NCBI RefSeq assembly: GCF_004571135.1
Contig: NZ_SPSB01000001.1
Span: forward strand, 496,001 to 560,000
Source of the DNA: Algoriphagus kandeliae
GTDB taxonomy: Bacteria > Bacteroidota > Bacteroidia > Cytophagales > Cyclobacteriaceae
DNA length: 64,000 nt
Direction: 5' to 3'
The notes under the pieces were generated by a model. That model searched no databases, had not been told where the DNA came from, and saw only the letters and a list, made by a program, of their open reading frames with translations. The translations under genes were made by a program, and so were the position numbers. This document shows, one piece after another, positions 1 to 9,052 of this stretch (position 1 is its first letter; every line of letters starts with the position of its first letter).

Positions 1-1
1 G

Positions 2-838
2 ATCACCAATCCAAGAGACATGAAAGCCTTCATCAAGGATCTATCCAAACATCAGTTTACAGTCTTTACAGGAGTAAACACATTGTTTAATGGATTGCTT
101 AATCAAGATGCTTTTAAATCATTAGATTTCAGTAAGTTGAAAATTGCTGTTGGTGGTGGTATGGCTGTTCAAAAAGTAACTGCCGAAAAGTGGAAATCGG
201 TGACTGGAGTTCCTTTAGCTGAAGGTTATGGATTGACGGAAACTTCCCCTGTAGCCACTTGTAATCCTATTGACGGAACCGAGCGAATCGGAACAATTGG
301 TTTGCCTTTGCCAAATACTGAGGTGATGGTAGCAGATGATGAAGGTAATCCACTTCCTGTTGGAGAAAGAGGAGAGATTTGCATTAAAGGCCCTCAAGTG
401 ATGCGTGGCTATTGGCAGCGACCGGAAGAAACCGCCAATGTAATGCATGGTGAGTGGTTTAAGTCCGGAGATATCGGAATAATGGATGAGGATGGCTTCT
501 TCAAGATTGTAGATAGGAAGAAGGAAATGATCCTAGTTTCAGGATTCAATGTCTATCCTAACGAAGTGGAAGATTGTATTGCTAGCTGTGCAGGAGTGTT
601 GGAAGTGGGAGTGATAGGAATGCCTGATCCAAAGTCTACCGAGAAGGTAGTAGCTTATGTTGTTCCAAAAGATAGTTCGTTGACTGCCGATCAGATTATC
701 AAACACTGTCATGAATCTTTGACGAATTATAAGATTCCTAGAGAGGTTTATTTCACCGATGAACTTCCAAAATCCAATGTGGGAAAAATCCTTCGAAGAA
801 AAATCAAGGAGGCCCATATTGAAAAAATGAACGAATAA
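2..838 (+). CDS. fadD: Long-chain fatty-acid--CoA ligase, C-terminal part (5' end outside window)
   Basis: AMP-forming acyl-CoA synthetase that activates long-chain fatty acids through acyl-AMP to acyl-CoA, feeding beta-oxidation and lipid synthesis at the cytoplasmic membrane. The frame is open from base 2, ahead of the first ATG at 20, and the upstream residues ITNPRD continue the family alignment, so only the last ~278 residues are present. Visible family motifs, numbered from the ATG at 20: GGGMAVQ near 45, the ANL motif YGLTETSP at 70-77, SGDIG near 149, the hinge block DRKKEMI near 165 and the C-terminal lysine context NVGKILRR. A terminator hairpin follows at 861. A fadD-type enzyme is the best fit; other ANL ligases are less likely given the TNPRD and VNTLFN blocks. 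Confidence 0.92.
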   Translation: MTNPRDMKAFIKDLSKHQFTVFTGVNTLFNGLLNQDAFKSLDFSKLKIAVGGGMAVQKVTAEKWKSVTGVPLAEGYGLTETSPVATCNPIDGTERIGTIGLPLPNTEVMVADDEGNPLPVGERGEICIKGPQVMRGYWQRPEETANVMHGEWFKSGDIGIMDEDGFFKIVDRKKEMILVSGFNVYPNEVEDCIASCAGVLEVGVIGMPDPKSTEKVVAYVVPKDSSLTADQIIKHCHESLTNYKIPREVYFTDELPKSNVGKILRRKIKEAHIEKMNE

Positions 839-860
839 GATCATTCATCTTTATATAAGA

Positions 861-891
861 AACCCGCTTCGAAAGAGTTGCGGGTTTTTTT
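861..891 (+). terminator. Rho-independent terminator after the acyl-CoA ligase
   Basis: Stem AACCCGC (861-867) pairs with GCGGGTT (880-886) across a 12-base loop and is followed by a run of T to 891. It lies 23 bases after the ligase stop codon, so it ends that transcript ahead of arcA. Confidence 0.85.
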
Positions 892-968
892 ATTTCATTT
901 GAAAATTGTTCGGATTTCAATTCTTTTTTCTGCAGAAAATCAGTTAATTTTTTGAAAACTTTTCAATA

Positions 969-2183
969 ATGAATCTGAGAATAAATTCTGAATATGGCAC
1001 CCTTCGAGCCGTTTTGATGCATAGGCCAGGAAAAGAAATTGACAGACTAACTCCCTACAATAAAGAGTATTTACTTTTTGAGGATGTTCCTTATTTAGAG
1101 GCTTTGCAGCAAGAGCATGATGCATTTTCTAATTTGATAAAATCAGCAACTGGGGCTACCGTTTACCAATTGCGAGAGTTACTGATTCGGGTACTTTATG
1201 ATCGGGAAATTCTGTATAAGCTTATTCAGGATTCCTTGAAGCGTTCAGGCTTGGTTCATTTGGCAGAAGAAATCCTCAATAGATATTCTACAGCAGAATG
1301 TGCAGGGATACTAACGGCTGGTTTGAAAGTTCATGAATTTCGAAGAAAATACCCCAATCTAGATGCTGGGGAATTATTGGAATATGCCTTTTTGATTTCG
1401 CCTTGCCCTAATTTGTATTTTCAGCGAGATCCCATGGCTTTGACACCGGGAGGGATCATTTTTTCTTCCATGAAAATGGAAGGTCGTCAACGGGAGGCTG
1501 ATTTGCTTCGAACTATTTTTGAAAACCATCCGGAATTTAAGGAACACGTAAACCCAATTTATCCTTCGAATGGAATGACGAATCCACCAAGTATTGAGGG
1601 AGGAGATGTCATCGTGTTGTCACATGAAGCTGTGGCGATTGGGAATTCGGAGCGAACAGATGAAAAAGCCATCTATCACGCTGCAAAGGGACTTTTGGCA
1701 GAAGGATCAGTGAAGAGGGTTTATGAGGTGCATTTACCTTCCCGTCGAAATTATATGCATTTGGATACCGTCTTTACCATTTTGGATGAAAATCTAGTGC
1801 TCACCTATCCTGATGCCATGAATGCAGTATTGAAAACCTCCTGCTATACCCTTAAAGAAATTCAAGGGGATAAAGTCCACATTCGAAGAGAAGTTTTAGA
1901 GGAGTCATTATTGACAGTTTTAGAGCGAGAAATTCCTCACTTGGAAGTTTTGGCTACAGCCGATGGTAATCCTGATTATTCCCTTCGGGAGCAATGGTTT
2001 GATGGAGCAAATGTGTTTGCAATTGGGCCGAGAAGGGTGATTTCTTACAATAGAAATATCCATACCAATCGGGCACTTCGCAATATGGGAGTGGAGGTTT
2101 TGGAAATTCCTTCTTCCGAATTGAGCCGTGGATTGGGAGGACCCCGCTGTATGACAATGCCAATTAGCCGGGCGAGGGTTTAA
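969..2183 (+). CDS. arcA: Arginine deiminase
   Basis: Hydrolyses L-arginine to citrulline and ammonia in the cytoplasm. The 404-residue length is normal for the family. Guanidino-modifying-enzyme motifs are visible: FQRDP near 151 (catalytic Asp), EGGD near 214 (catalytic Glu/Asp), MHLDTVFT near 263 (catalytic His and Asp) and GLGGPRCMTMPISR at the C-terminus carrying the nucleophilic Cys. The ATG at 969 directly precedes the conserved start 'SEYGTLRAVLMHRPG'. No arcB, arcC or arcD neighbour is seen, so it appears to be a stand-alone gene rather than part of a fermentative arginine pathway operon. The fadD terminator upstream implies its own promoter in 892-968, but I see no clean TTTG/TAnnTTTG pair there. 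Confidence 0.9.
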   Translation: MNLRINSEYGTLRAVLMHRPGKEIDRLTPYNKEYLLFEDVPYLEALQQEHDAFSNLIKSATGATVYQLRELLIRVLYDREILYKLIQDSLKRSGLVHLAEEILNRYSTAECAGILTAGLKVHEFRRKYPNLDAGELLEYAFLISPCPNLYFQRDPMALTPGGIIFSSMKMEGRQREADLLRTIFENHPEFKEHVNPIYPSNGMTNPPSIEGGDVIVLSHEAVAIGNSERTDEKAIYHAAKGLLAEGSVKRVYEVHLPSRRNYMHLDTVFTILDENLVLTYPDAMNAVLKTSCYTLKEIQGDKVHIRREVLEESLLTVLEREIPHLEVLATADGNPDYSLREQWFDGANVFAIGPRRVISYNRNIHTNRALRNMGVEVLEIPSSELSRGLGGPRCMTMPISRARV

Positions 2184-2213
2184 TAAAAATAGACTATCTC
2201 AAATTCCTTTTGT

Positions 2214-2305
2214 TGTCAGACTGAGCGCCTACCTAAACGGAAGGCAGGGAGTCGAAGTTATTTTTCATTTAGGAAAGCAACATTTCGACTTCGCTCAATG
2301 TGACA
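2214..2305. repeat. Interrupted inverted repeat between convergent arcA and ilvE
   Basis: The left arm begins TGTCA at 2214, then TGAGCG at 2222-2227; the right arm (2283-2305) read on the minus strand is TGTCACAT, TGAGCG, AAGTCGAAA without interruption. In the left arm the sequence between TGAGCG and AGTCGAA is split by about 21 bp (2228-2248) that is itself a small hairpin (CCTACCT ... AGGCAGG). The arms therefore look like an occupied and an empty site of the same palindrome. The TGAGCG/AGTCGAA palindrome resembles extragenic repeats common in Bacteroidota. It sits between two converging genes and may also act as a terminator. Confidence 0.65.
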
Positions 2306-2339
2306 CGAGAGGCTTATTTGAAAACCCCTTAAATTTAAT

Positions 2340-3407
2340 TTAGAACTTCATAATCCAGTTGTGGGAGTCTTCCTTGCTGCCATATTTAATGCCGTCCAAC
2401 TCGGCCAATACCCGATGTGAAAATGCATCTCCTGATTTTTCTGGAAGCTCATAATCCTTACCATTTATGTGGATTCGTTGGATATGAGCAATAGTTGCAG
2501 CTGTACCTGTCCCGAATGCTTCCTCCAAAGTTCCGCTTTCCAACGCTTCTTTTAATTCCTGTACGCTCAAGAAACGCTCTTCAATTGGCTCATTCCAGTC
2601 TTTAGCAAGTTGAATTACAGAATCTCGCGTAATTCCCTTCAAGATAGTTCCAGTATTTGTAGGAGCAGTGATCAATGTCCCATTTATCTTGAACATCACG
2701 TTCATGGTTCCGCTTTCCTCAATATTGGAATGGGTTTTTCCATCTGTCCAAAGTAATTGATCGTACCCAGCCTTCTGAGCTTGAAGGGCAGGGTAGAGAG
2801 AAGCTGCATAATTTCCAGCTGTTTTTGCTGCCCCAGTACCACCTTCGGTAGCACGGGTAAATTTTGTTTCTACTTTCACACTTACCGGCTTGGAATAATA
2901 ATTTCCAACGGGGCAGGTGAAAATGATGAATTTGTAGGTGTCCGAAGGTTTTACTCCAATGTAGTCATCAGTAGCAAACATGTAAGGACGGATGTAAAGC
3001 GATGATCCTTTGGCTGATGGAACCCATGCTCTGTCCAGTTCGATGAGTTGTCTCATGCCTTCCATGAAAATTTCTTCAGGAATGGATGGCATACACATAC
3101 GTTCTGCAGATTCATTCATTCTCCGCCAATTGGCATCAGGTCTAAAAATCAAAACCTCACCGTCTTCATTTTTATAAGCCTTCAATCCTTCAAAGATGGA
3201 TTGTCCATAATGCAAAGCTGCATTGGAAGGATTTAACTGAAGTGGGCCATATGGCTCAATTCGAAGATCAGTCCATTCCCCGTTTTTATAGTCTGCTACA
3301 AACATGTGATCGGAAATAGTTCTTCCGAAGACCAAGTTTGAAAAATCGGTTTCCGCCAGTTTGGAAGACTGGGTTTTTGTAACCGGAATGGCGAGAGAGG
3401 TTTTCAT
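2340..3407 (-). CDS. ilvE: Branched-chain amino-acid aminotransferase
   Basis: PLP fold-type IV transaminase that interconverts valine, leucine and isoleucine with their 2-oxo acids. The 355-residue length fits the longer eukaryote-like class. Visible motifs: LHYGQSIFEGLKAY near 64, RPYMFATDDYIGV near 140, the PLP lysine in GAAKTAGNYAAS near 196, the aminotransferase IV signature around EESGTMNVMF near 232, and GTGTAATI near 302. Last gene of a leftward run that begins with the globin gene at 9025; the spacing from the adenosyltransferase gene is 48 bases, so co-transcription is plausible. Confidence 0.93.
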   Translation of the reverse strand: MKTSLAIPVTKTQSSKLAETDFSNLVFGRTISDHMFVADYKNGEWTDLRIEPYGPLQLNPSNAALHYGQSIFEGLKAYKNEDGEVLIFRPDANWRRMNESAERMCMPSIPEEIFMEGMRQLIELDRAWVPSAKGSSLYIRPYMFATDDYIGVKPSDTYKFIIFTCPVGNYYSKPVSVKVETKFTRATEGGTGAAKTAGNYAASLYPALQAQKAGYDQLLWTDGKTHSNIEESGTMNVMFKINGTLITAPTNTGTILKGITRDSVIQLAKDWNEPIEERFLSVQELKEALESGTLEEAFGTGTAATIAHIQRIHINGKDYELPEKSGDAFSHRVLAELDGIKYGSKEDSHNWIMKF

Positions 3408-3455
3408 GGCAATTTGGTAAATATTGGATCTGATGATCCTACTGTCAATTGGGAA

Positions 3456-4010
3456 TTATTTTTGAATTCTTGGACTCCAGGTGACTTCTTCCACTCCAAG
3501 TTCTTGGGCCATTTTTCTACCCAAAATGAAGAAATAATCTGAAAGTCTGTTGAGGTATTTTATTACTAGCGGGTTGACTTCTTCGTAAGAAGCAAGTTCA
3601 ACGACCAAGCGTTCTGTTCTTCTACAAACTGTTCGAGCTAGATGACAAAAAGAAACTGATTGGTGTCCACCCGGAAGAATGAAGGCAGTCAAAGCTGGAA
3701 GACTCGCTTCCATTTGGTCCATTTGGGCTTCCAAGAATTCGATATCTTTTTCGAATAAATCAGGTTTTTTAACCTTGTCTTTACCGGGGCTAGTCGCCAA
3801 ATCTGCTCCAAGAGTAAATAGCCGGTCTTGAATTTCTTTTAAAACATCGCTTCGGTTGGCATTTACTTCCTGATCCCGAAGAAGACCTACGTATGAATTA
3901 AGCTCATCTACGGTCCCGTATGCATCAATTCGTAGGTCTGATTTGGGCACTCTAATACCTCCTAATAAAGAGGTTATTCCTTCGTCTCCTGTCTTTGTGT
4001 AAATTTTCAT
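3456..4010 (-). CDS. Cob(I)yrinic acid a,c-diamide adenosyltransferase (PduO/MMAB type)
   Basis: Transfers adenosine from ATP to reduced corrinoid to make adenosylcobalamin. The protein is 184 residues, the usual size of the single-domain PduO class. The family start is present (MKIYTKTGDEGITSLLGG), followed by KSDLRIDAYGTVDELNSYVG near 23, and the ATP/cobalamin-binding C-terminal block CRRTERLV near 130 with YLNRLSDYFFILGR near 152. It lies 57 bases downstream of the ABC ATPase gene and 48 bases before ilvE on the same strand. No cobalamin riboswitch is visible in front of it, which fits expression as part of the longer run. Confidence 0.92.
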   Translation of the reverse strand: MKIYTKTGDEGITSLLGGIRVPKSDLRIDAYGTVDELNSYVGLLRDQEVNANRSDVLKEIQDRLFTLGADLATSPGKDKVKKPDLFEKDIEFLEAQMDQMEASLPALTAFILPGGHQSVSFCHLARTVCRRTERLVVELASYEEVNPLVIKYLNRLSDYFFILGRKMAQELGVEEVTWSPRIQK

Positions 4011-4067
4011 TCAGCGCTTGGCTTTGCTGCCACAAAAATAAGAATCTTATTGGAAAAGGAGGGGATA

Positions 4068-4784
4068 TTACACTTGAGCTGTAGCTGCCCGAGTCGGATT
4101 AGGATTAATCGTATCAGACTCTACCAAACCATCCCGCAAGCGAACCACTCGATGGGCATAATGTGCAATATCATCTTCGTGCGTTACCATGATGATAGTA
4201 TTCCCTTTGCTGTGCAATTCATGGAATAGCTCCATGATATCATAGGAAGTTTTAGTGTCCAAGTTACCGGTAGGTTCATCTGCCAAAATAATACTTGGAT
4301 CATTTACCAAAGCCCGGGCAATTGCTACCCGTTGACGCTGACCACCGGAAAGTTCATTGGGTCTGTGTTTGGTTCGGTCACCTAAACCTACGTTATCGAG
4401 GGCTTTAAAGGCCATTTCTTCTCGTTCTTCTCGGCTATAGCCGGCATAAACGAGTGGTAGGGCTACGTTTTCTAAGCAAGTCGCTCGTGGAAGTAAGTTA
4501 AAAGTCTGAAAAACGAATCCAATTTCCTTGTTTCGAATCTCGGCCAATTCGTTTTCACTCATGTCGGAAACATCCTTGTTATTCAGAATGTATGTGCCGG
4601 CAGTAGGGGTATCGAGACAACCGATGATATTCATGAGGGTGGATTTTCCGGAACCGGAGGGCCCCATAAATGCCACATATTCACCTCGGTCGACTGTGAT
4701 GGAAATGGATTTCAGGGCTTGAATAATTTCAGCCCCCATCTTATAGGTTTTGTTGATTTCGTGAGTTTCGATGACTCTACTCAT
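4068..4784 (-). CDS. ABC transporter ATP-binding protein, LolD/MacB-like
   Basis: Cytoplasmic ATPase of the lipoprotein-release / macrolide-export type. From the chosen start the protein is 238 residues. Walker [10 protein letters not shown], the Q-loop FQTFNLL, the signature [15 protein letters not shown], Walker [13 protein letters not shown] and the switch histidine in MVTHEDD are all present, so it should be active. The frame runs 36 bases further upstream to 4820, but the ATG at 4784 opens with [17 protein letters not shown], which is where family members begin. No permease gene sits beside it; its membrane partner must be elsewhere. It follows the TPR membrane protein by 60 bases. Confidence 0.9.
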   Translation of the reverse strand: MSRVIETHEINKTYKMGAEIIQALKSISITVDRGEYVAFMGPSGSGKSTLMNIIGCLDTPTAGTYILNNKDVSDMSENELAEIRNKEIGFVFQTFNLLPRATCLENVALPLVYAGYSREEREEMAFKALDNVGLGDRTKHRPNELSGGQRQRVAIARALVNDPSIILADEPTGNLDTKTSYDIMELFHELHSKGNTIIMVTHEDDIAHYAHRVVRLRDGLVESDTINPNPTRAATAQV

Positions 4785-4844
4785 GTGGTGCAGGTTTAGT
4801 TTGCTTAAAAATAGATTCAATTATCAGAAATGCGAAATTTGAGT

Positions 4845-7625
4845 TTAAAATTTCCGCATTTGGAGCTGATATAGAGTCTCTTCATCTATCCATTCACTCA
4901 TTTTCCCCAAAGCATCAGTGGCATAATTACTTAATCCAATTTGCCGTGCGACCTGAACTTTTTTCATCCAAAGTATGGGGTCCCGATTAAATTCGGTTGC
5001 AGCATTCAGGATTTCATATTGAACCAAAGGATCACTTTGAATAAGTTGAGCAGACCAAATCAAAGGAGAATAATAAGGATTTCCGGTAAGCTCATCTCCT
5101 AATTTCAACCAATTCAAAAAGGCCTGAACAGATTCTTGGTTTTGGAAATCAGGATTCGCAGCAAAACGTTTTAAATCTTCATTTTCTCCAAATACCTGAT
5201 TTACCATTACAGCCAATTCTTGAATCTGCTTCACATTTAATCCATGGGATTTTGCTCTTAAAATCTTTGCCGCGAGGTCAGCTTTTAGCATTTCATTTTC
5301 TAGGCCGTCCCATTCTCCAAAAAGCTCTTCAGGTAGAGCTTCATGAAGCTTTTCTATAATTTGAAGATAATTTCCTTCTTCAGAATCAAGGTTTTGGATC
5401 CATGCAGGAAAATCCAAATTATATGCTAATCTGATTTCTTCTGCTTCTTGCTCGAATCCACCTAGAACCAAAATTTCCCAATGGTGATTTTTAAAAGCCT
5501 GAAAACCTTTTTCTCTTGCTGCCAATAACTCTGCACTTGATTTTTTGAAATCCAATTGCTGGGCAAGGATTGAAGCAGAAAGGTGGAGAAAATACCCCGC
5601 ATCTCCAGGATTCCGAAAGGCTAATCCATTTAGATTTTTGATTGCTTCGCCTACTCTTCCTGCGGACAAGCTACGAATCACAGCTGTCTCCTGTAGAGAC
5701 ATGATATAGGGATTCATCTCTTCTTTTTGCCAAAGGGAATCTAATAGCGCTAAATCCTCCTCTGGATTCGGTTGGTTTAATATCGAAAAGAGATTTCGAA
5801 GAGCTGCTTGTGTCAATAGTGGTGTTTCGCTTTTCTGAATTGCTTTTTCGGTAGATTCAATCAAATTTTTAGATGGGAAATTTCCCAAAGCATGCTGATG
5901 CGCCAATTCATTGATAAAACCAGGCAGGCCTTTTGGCTGCTCCGCTTCCATGTCTAATTGTCCTGATTTCAATTGAGTGGCCAAGAGATTATTCTTGCTA
6001 ACCAATTGAGAAATTGGTGCTTCTTCTAAGAGGTTTTTGGCTTCTTCTGTTCTATTGGATTTGACATAAAGCAAGGCCAAGTTGTTTCTTATAGCCTCAC
6101 TTTTTGGGAAGAAGGAAAGCCCTTGCTCCAAGGTAGAAATCGCTTGAAATAGCTTTTGCTCTTGATGGTAGCGATCCGCCAAAAGAACAATGTTATCTTC
6201 CTGAGGAGCCTCAGAAAAACTTTGTTCCAAGTGGCTTTTTGCTAGGGAGGGTTGTTTCAGTTCAAGAAGTAAATGAGCTAGTGCATTTTTGGCTTTTGGG
6301 TTGTTTCTACACCGAAACCAAGCATTTTCATAAAGAATGCTGGCTTCTAACTTCTGATCAGTTTCGTAGTAATAGTCTCCCAATACCTGATTGCTGAGGG
6401 CATTAACTTGAACGCCGATAATCCCATCCGCGTAGGTAGTCAAGACAAGCATGGCAATCAAGCCACCTAATCGCAAATGATAATAGGGTAAGGAAAAAGG
6501 CTTGAAAAGGACCCGTTCCACATCTTTTCCGCTATCCATGAGGGTAAAGAAATTGGAAAAGACATAAATCATAAAAAAGGCTGAAAACCCGATTTGGGAA
6601 TAGGTAATAAGATGCTTGAGCAGTTCTTCAGCAGGTTGATTTCCTACCAGTTTCAATTTCCAAATCACCCATAATGTAATCCCAAAACCCAAAAGATGAA
6701 GTGACTCCAAGGTGAAAAGGTTGAAGCTTGGATTCAGCTCATTTTTTGATTTTACTCGGAGGACTAGCCAGCCCATCACGCCAACCGGAATTACCAAAAC
6801 CAAAGGATGGAAAGTTGGAATCCAGGTAATAGGTAAGCCGGTAAGGTCCAGCAGCATGTTGAATAAAAGGAGTAAATAAAGAATTCCAAGAACCAGAAAT
6901 TGGATGGAGACCCTTAGTCCTAAATTTTTGTTAGCTCGGGTTAAAAGAATATAAGTTCCAGACAAGATTGCATGTCCATTCCAAAAAATCCAAGCTATAC
7001 TCAAGCCCAATAAGAGAATAAAGGAATGTTCAGAAAGAAATACAGCTGGATATGGAAGCGGGCTGTAGGATAAAAGAATTGCTGTTGTGCTCATTACTAA
7101 AAGCAAGATTACAATCCACCGTAGCAGTAGAGGTCGATTTTTTCCTTCCAAATGGAAAAAGACAGGACCCGCTAAGTTTCCAATGATTGCAATAATTAAT
7201 GGGTAATTGCTATTAATCCCATTGATATTCAATCCATTTAAATTACTGAATACCAAAAGGATGATCCATGCTATTCCCGCAGCTAAAAATTGCCATTTTT
7301 TAAAAGAGGAAATCAGTGCTAGAAAAAAAGAGATAGAGATAACTGCCAGGATTCCAAATACCTGATTTTCCACTACAGGAATATTGGGGGCAAAGGATTG
7401 GAATTCCTGAAATACTAGGAAATTATCAATCAAGATAGGGAAGGAAAGTGGGCCAATTCCCGCCCAATCGAAAGGAATAGGAAGTCTATCCAAAAAATAT
7501 CCGGGTAGGAGAACCCGGTAAGCTACCGGATCGAAAAGGAGGTAGTAATATGAAAAAAGCCCTCCTAAAAGAACGAATAGGAGAGCAGGTAAATAGCCCA
7601 AGAATGGGGATTTTGCTTTATGCAT
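4845..7625 (-). CDS. Large multi-pass membrane protein with TPR region, function unknown
   Basis: 926 residues. The first ~430 residues contain about ten or more hydrophobic segments, starting at LPALLFVLLGGLFSYYYLL. The segment after ~440 is soluble and built of TPR-like helical pairs (for example LGDYYYETDQKLEASILYEN and AIRNNLALLYVKSNRTEEA). A second helical region of unknown fold extends to the C-terminus. The architecture suggests an inner-membrane scaffold or assembly protein; no enzymatic motif is visible. The start codon overlaps the gatC stop by one base (TAATG), implying translational coupling. I do not recognise a named family. Confidence 0.8.
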   Translation of the reverse strand: MHKAKSPFLGYLPALLFVLLGGLFSYYYLLFDPVAYRVLLPGYFLDRLPIPFDWAGIGPLSFPILIDNFLVFQEFQSFAPNIPVVENQVFGILAVISISFFLALISSFKKWQFLAAGIAWIILLVFSNLNGLNINGINSNYPLIIAIIGNLAGPVFFHLEGKNRPLLLRWIVILLLVMSTTAILLSYSPLPYPAVFLSEHSFILLLGLSIAWIFWNGHAILSGTYILLTRANKNLGLRVSIQFLVLGILYLLLLFNMLLDLTGLPITWIPTFHPLVLVIPVGVMGWLVLRVKSKNELNPSFNLFTLESLHLLGFGITLWVIWKLKLVGNQPAEELLKHLITYSQIGFSAFFMIYVFSNFFTLMDSGKDVERVLFKPFSLPYYHLRLGGLIAMLVLTTYADGIIGVQVNALSNQVLGDYYYETDQKLEASILYENAWFRCRNNPKAKNALAHLLLELKQPSLAKSHLEQSFSEAPQEDNIVLLADRYHQEQKLFQAISTLEQGLSFFPKSEAIRNNLALLYVKSNRTEEAKNLLEEAPISQLVSKNNLLATQLKSGQLDMEAEQPKGLPGFINELAHQHALGNFPSKNLIESTEKAIQKSETPLLTQAALRNLFSILNQPNPEEDLALLDSLWQKEEMNPYIMSLQETAVIRSLSAGRVGEAIKNLNGLAFRNPGDAGYFLHLSASILAQQLDFKKSSAELLAAREKGFQAFKNHHWEILVLGGFEQEAEEIRLAYNLDFPAWIQNLDSEEGNYLQIIEKLHEALPEELFGEWDGLENEMLKADLAAKILRAKSHGLNVKQIQELAVMVNQVFGENEDLKRFAANPDFQNQESVQAFLNWLKLGDELTGNPYYSPLIWSAQLIQSDPLVQYEILNAATEFNRDPILWMKKVQVARQIGLSNYATDALGKMSEWIDEETLYQLQMRKF

Positions 7626-7912
7626 TATTCTAAAACCTTTGGAACACGGAAATAATCTGAATCACGTTTGGGAGCATTTTTTAATCCAGCTTCATGATCC
7701 AAATGGTTTCCTACTTGATCTTCCCGCATGTCATTTACTTCGGAGGACATGGTAGTCAGAGGGGCTACATTTTCAGTATCCACTTCATTCAGTTTTTCCA
7801 CCCAATCCAGAATCTGACTCATGTCCTGAGACATTTTCTCAGCACTGCTTTCATCAAATTCAAGCCTTGCCAAATGAGCGATCTTCTTGATAGTATCTTT
7901 ATCGATTTTCAT
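7625..7912 (-). CDS. gatC: Asp-tRNA(Asn)/Glu-tRNA(Gln) amidotransferase subunit C
   Basis: Small subunit of the GatCAB complex, which amidates mis-acylated Asp-tRNA(Asn) or Glu-tRNA(Gln). The 95 residues match the family in size and pattern: IAHLARLEFDE near 11, ILDWVEKLNEVDT near 34, VAPLTTM near 49, and the closing RDSDYFRVPKVLE. GatC stabilises GatA/GatB, whose genes are not in this window. It lies 14 bases after plsC and overlaps the next gene by one base. Confidence 0.93.
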   Translation of the reverse strand: MKIDKDTIKKIAHLARLEFDESSAEKMSQDMSQILDWVEKLNEVDTENVAPLTTMSSEVNDMREDQVGNHLDHEAGLKNAPKRDSDYFRVPKVLE

Positions 7913-7926
7913 GATCTAAGTACGTT

Positions 7927-8655
7927 CTAAACGGCATTATCTTCATTCAATTGTTTTTGGATGACTGCAAAACAAGCATTCTTCAGATCTTCTTCGCTGG
8001 AATCCTCTGTAGGTACGATGGCTTCATGCAGGACCATCTTGGCGGCATGGAAGCTCAAAAGCAGACGGCCGTCATCAGGTAAAATTAGATGATTATACGA
8101 TAAGGTGACAGGGATAATGGGGATTTGTTTCTCCAATGCCAATCGAAACGCGCCATTTTTGAAATGAACCATCCCAGGAGGATGATGGGTGTAAATTCCT
8201 CCTTCCGGAAAAATAACAATGCTGCTTCCCTCATCGATGGCAAGTCCTGCTCTACGCATGGTTTCCGCTCTACTTTTTACCCTAGACCGATCTACCGCGA
8301 TGTGAAGTTTTTTGAAATAATAGCCAAAAAGAGGAGCTTTCCGAATTGATGCCTTCCCTATGAATTGAACATCCCCCGGGATAAATCCCATCATGGGAAT
8401 ATCGATATAAGAAAAGTGATTTGCCGCAAAAATATAGGGCTGATGTTTTTCCAATTTACTTCGGATTTCGAGGTGTACTGGCTTGAAAATCAGGGTGAAA
8501 TAAACCTTGGCCCAGTATCGATTGATTTTCCTTCCGAATGGCTTCCAGCCGGGAACCCAAATACAAATCAGGAAAAAAGGAAAGATGATCAAGAAACTGA
8601 CCACAAAAAGCAATCCTGCATAAATGGTGTAAATTCTTCTCAAAAGATCACGCAT
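7927..8655 (-). CDS. plsC: 1-acyl-sn-glycerol-3-phosphate acyltransferase
   Basis: Membrane acyltransferase of the PlsC/AGPAT family, which adds the second acyl chain in phosphatidic acid synthesis. 242 residues. An N-terminal hydrophobic stretch (LLFVVSFLIIFPFFLICIWV) anchors the protein. The catalytic HxxxxD box reads NHFSYIDIP near 79, and the acyl-acceptor block is FPEGGIYT near 149. The start overlaps the end of the globin gene by 8 bases, so the two are probably translated together. The GC-poor loop residues between boxes are family-like; lysophospholipid substrate preference cannot be told from sequence alone. Confidence 0.9.
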   Translation of the reverse strand: MRDLLRRIYTIYAGLLFVVSFLIIFPFFLICIWVPGWKPFGRKINRYWAKVYFTLIFKPVHLEIRSKLEKHQPYIFAANHFSYIDIPMMGFIPGDVQFIGKASIRKAPLFGYYFKKLHIAVDRSRVKSRAETMRRAGLAIDEGSSIVIFPEGGIYTHHPPGMVHFKNGAFRLALEKQIPIIPVTLSYNHLILPDDGRLLLSFHAAKMVLHEAIVPTEDSSEEDLKNACFAVIQKQLNEDNAV

Positions 8656-9025
8656 GATTAATCATGTGATTGGCAACCTTGATAAAATACCCCATCATCA
8701 TTTCCCGGACTTCTTGATCTAATTCCACCTTGTCCATTGCTTCAAACATGGTATTTAGCCAGTGATTTCGAAGTTGGGAGTCGATTTTCCATTGCATATG
8801 ACGCAATCGCAGTCGGGGATGTCCACGTTCTTCCGAATAGGTTTGAGGCCCTCCAAAAACTTGGAGCAAAAATAAATACAAACGCCTTTCAGCTGGACCA
8901 AGATCTTCTTCAGGATAGAGTTTTCGAAGGTCTTCGTTTTTAGAAACTCCCTGATAGAAATGATATACCAAGTCTTTGATTTTTTTTTCGCCGACGGCTT
9001 CGTAAATACTTTGAAAGGGATTCAT
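8648..9025 (-). CDS. Truncated hemoglobin, group II
   Basis: Small 2-on-2 globin that binds O2, NO or other ligands at a haem. 125 residues, normal for the class. Visible markers are the B-helix Tyr in VYHFYQGV, the proximal histidine in HPRLRLRHMQWKI and the group II Trp in NHWLNTM. It is the most upstream gene of the leftward run ending at ilvE and overlaps plsC by 8 bases. A perfect -7-type box (minus strand TAAGTTTG, 9030-9037) ends only 4 bases before the ATG, which would give an almost leaderless transcript; its -33 element is weak, so this is tentative. Confidence 0.9.
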   Translation of the reverse strand: MNPFQSIYEAVGEKKIKDLVYHFYQGVSKNEDLRKLYPEEDLGPAERRLYLFLLQVFGGPQTYSEERGHPRLRLRHMQWKIDSQLRNHWLNTMFEAMDKVELDQEVREMMMGYFIKVANHMINHA

Positions 9026-9052
9026 GGCTCAAACTTAGCAAAAAGCGTACGT

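Noticed and set aside
969..2183. Peptidyl-arginine deiminase or amidinotransferase in place of arginine deiminase
   Set aside because: Length, FQRDP, MHLDTVFT and the terminal GGPRCMTMPISR pattern fit bacterial ArcA better.
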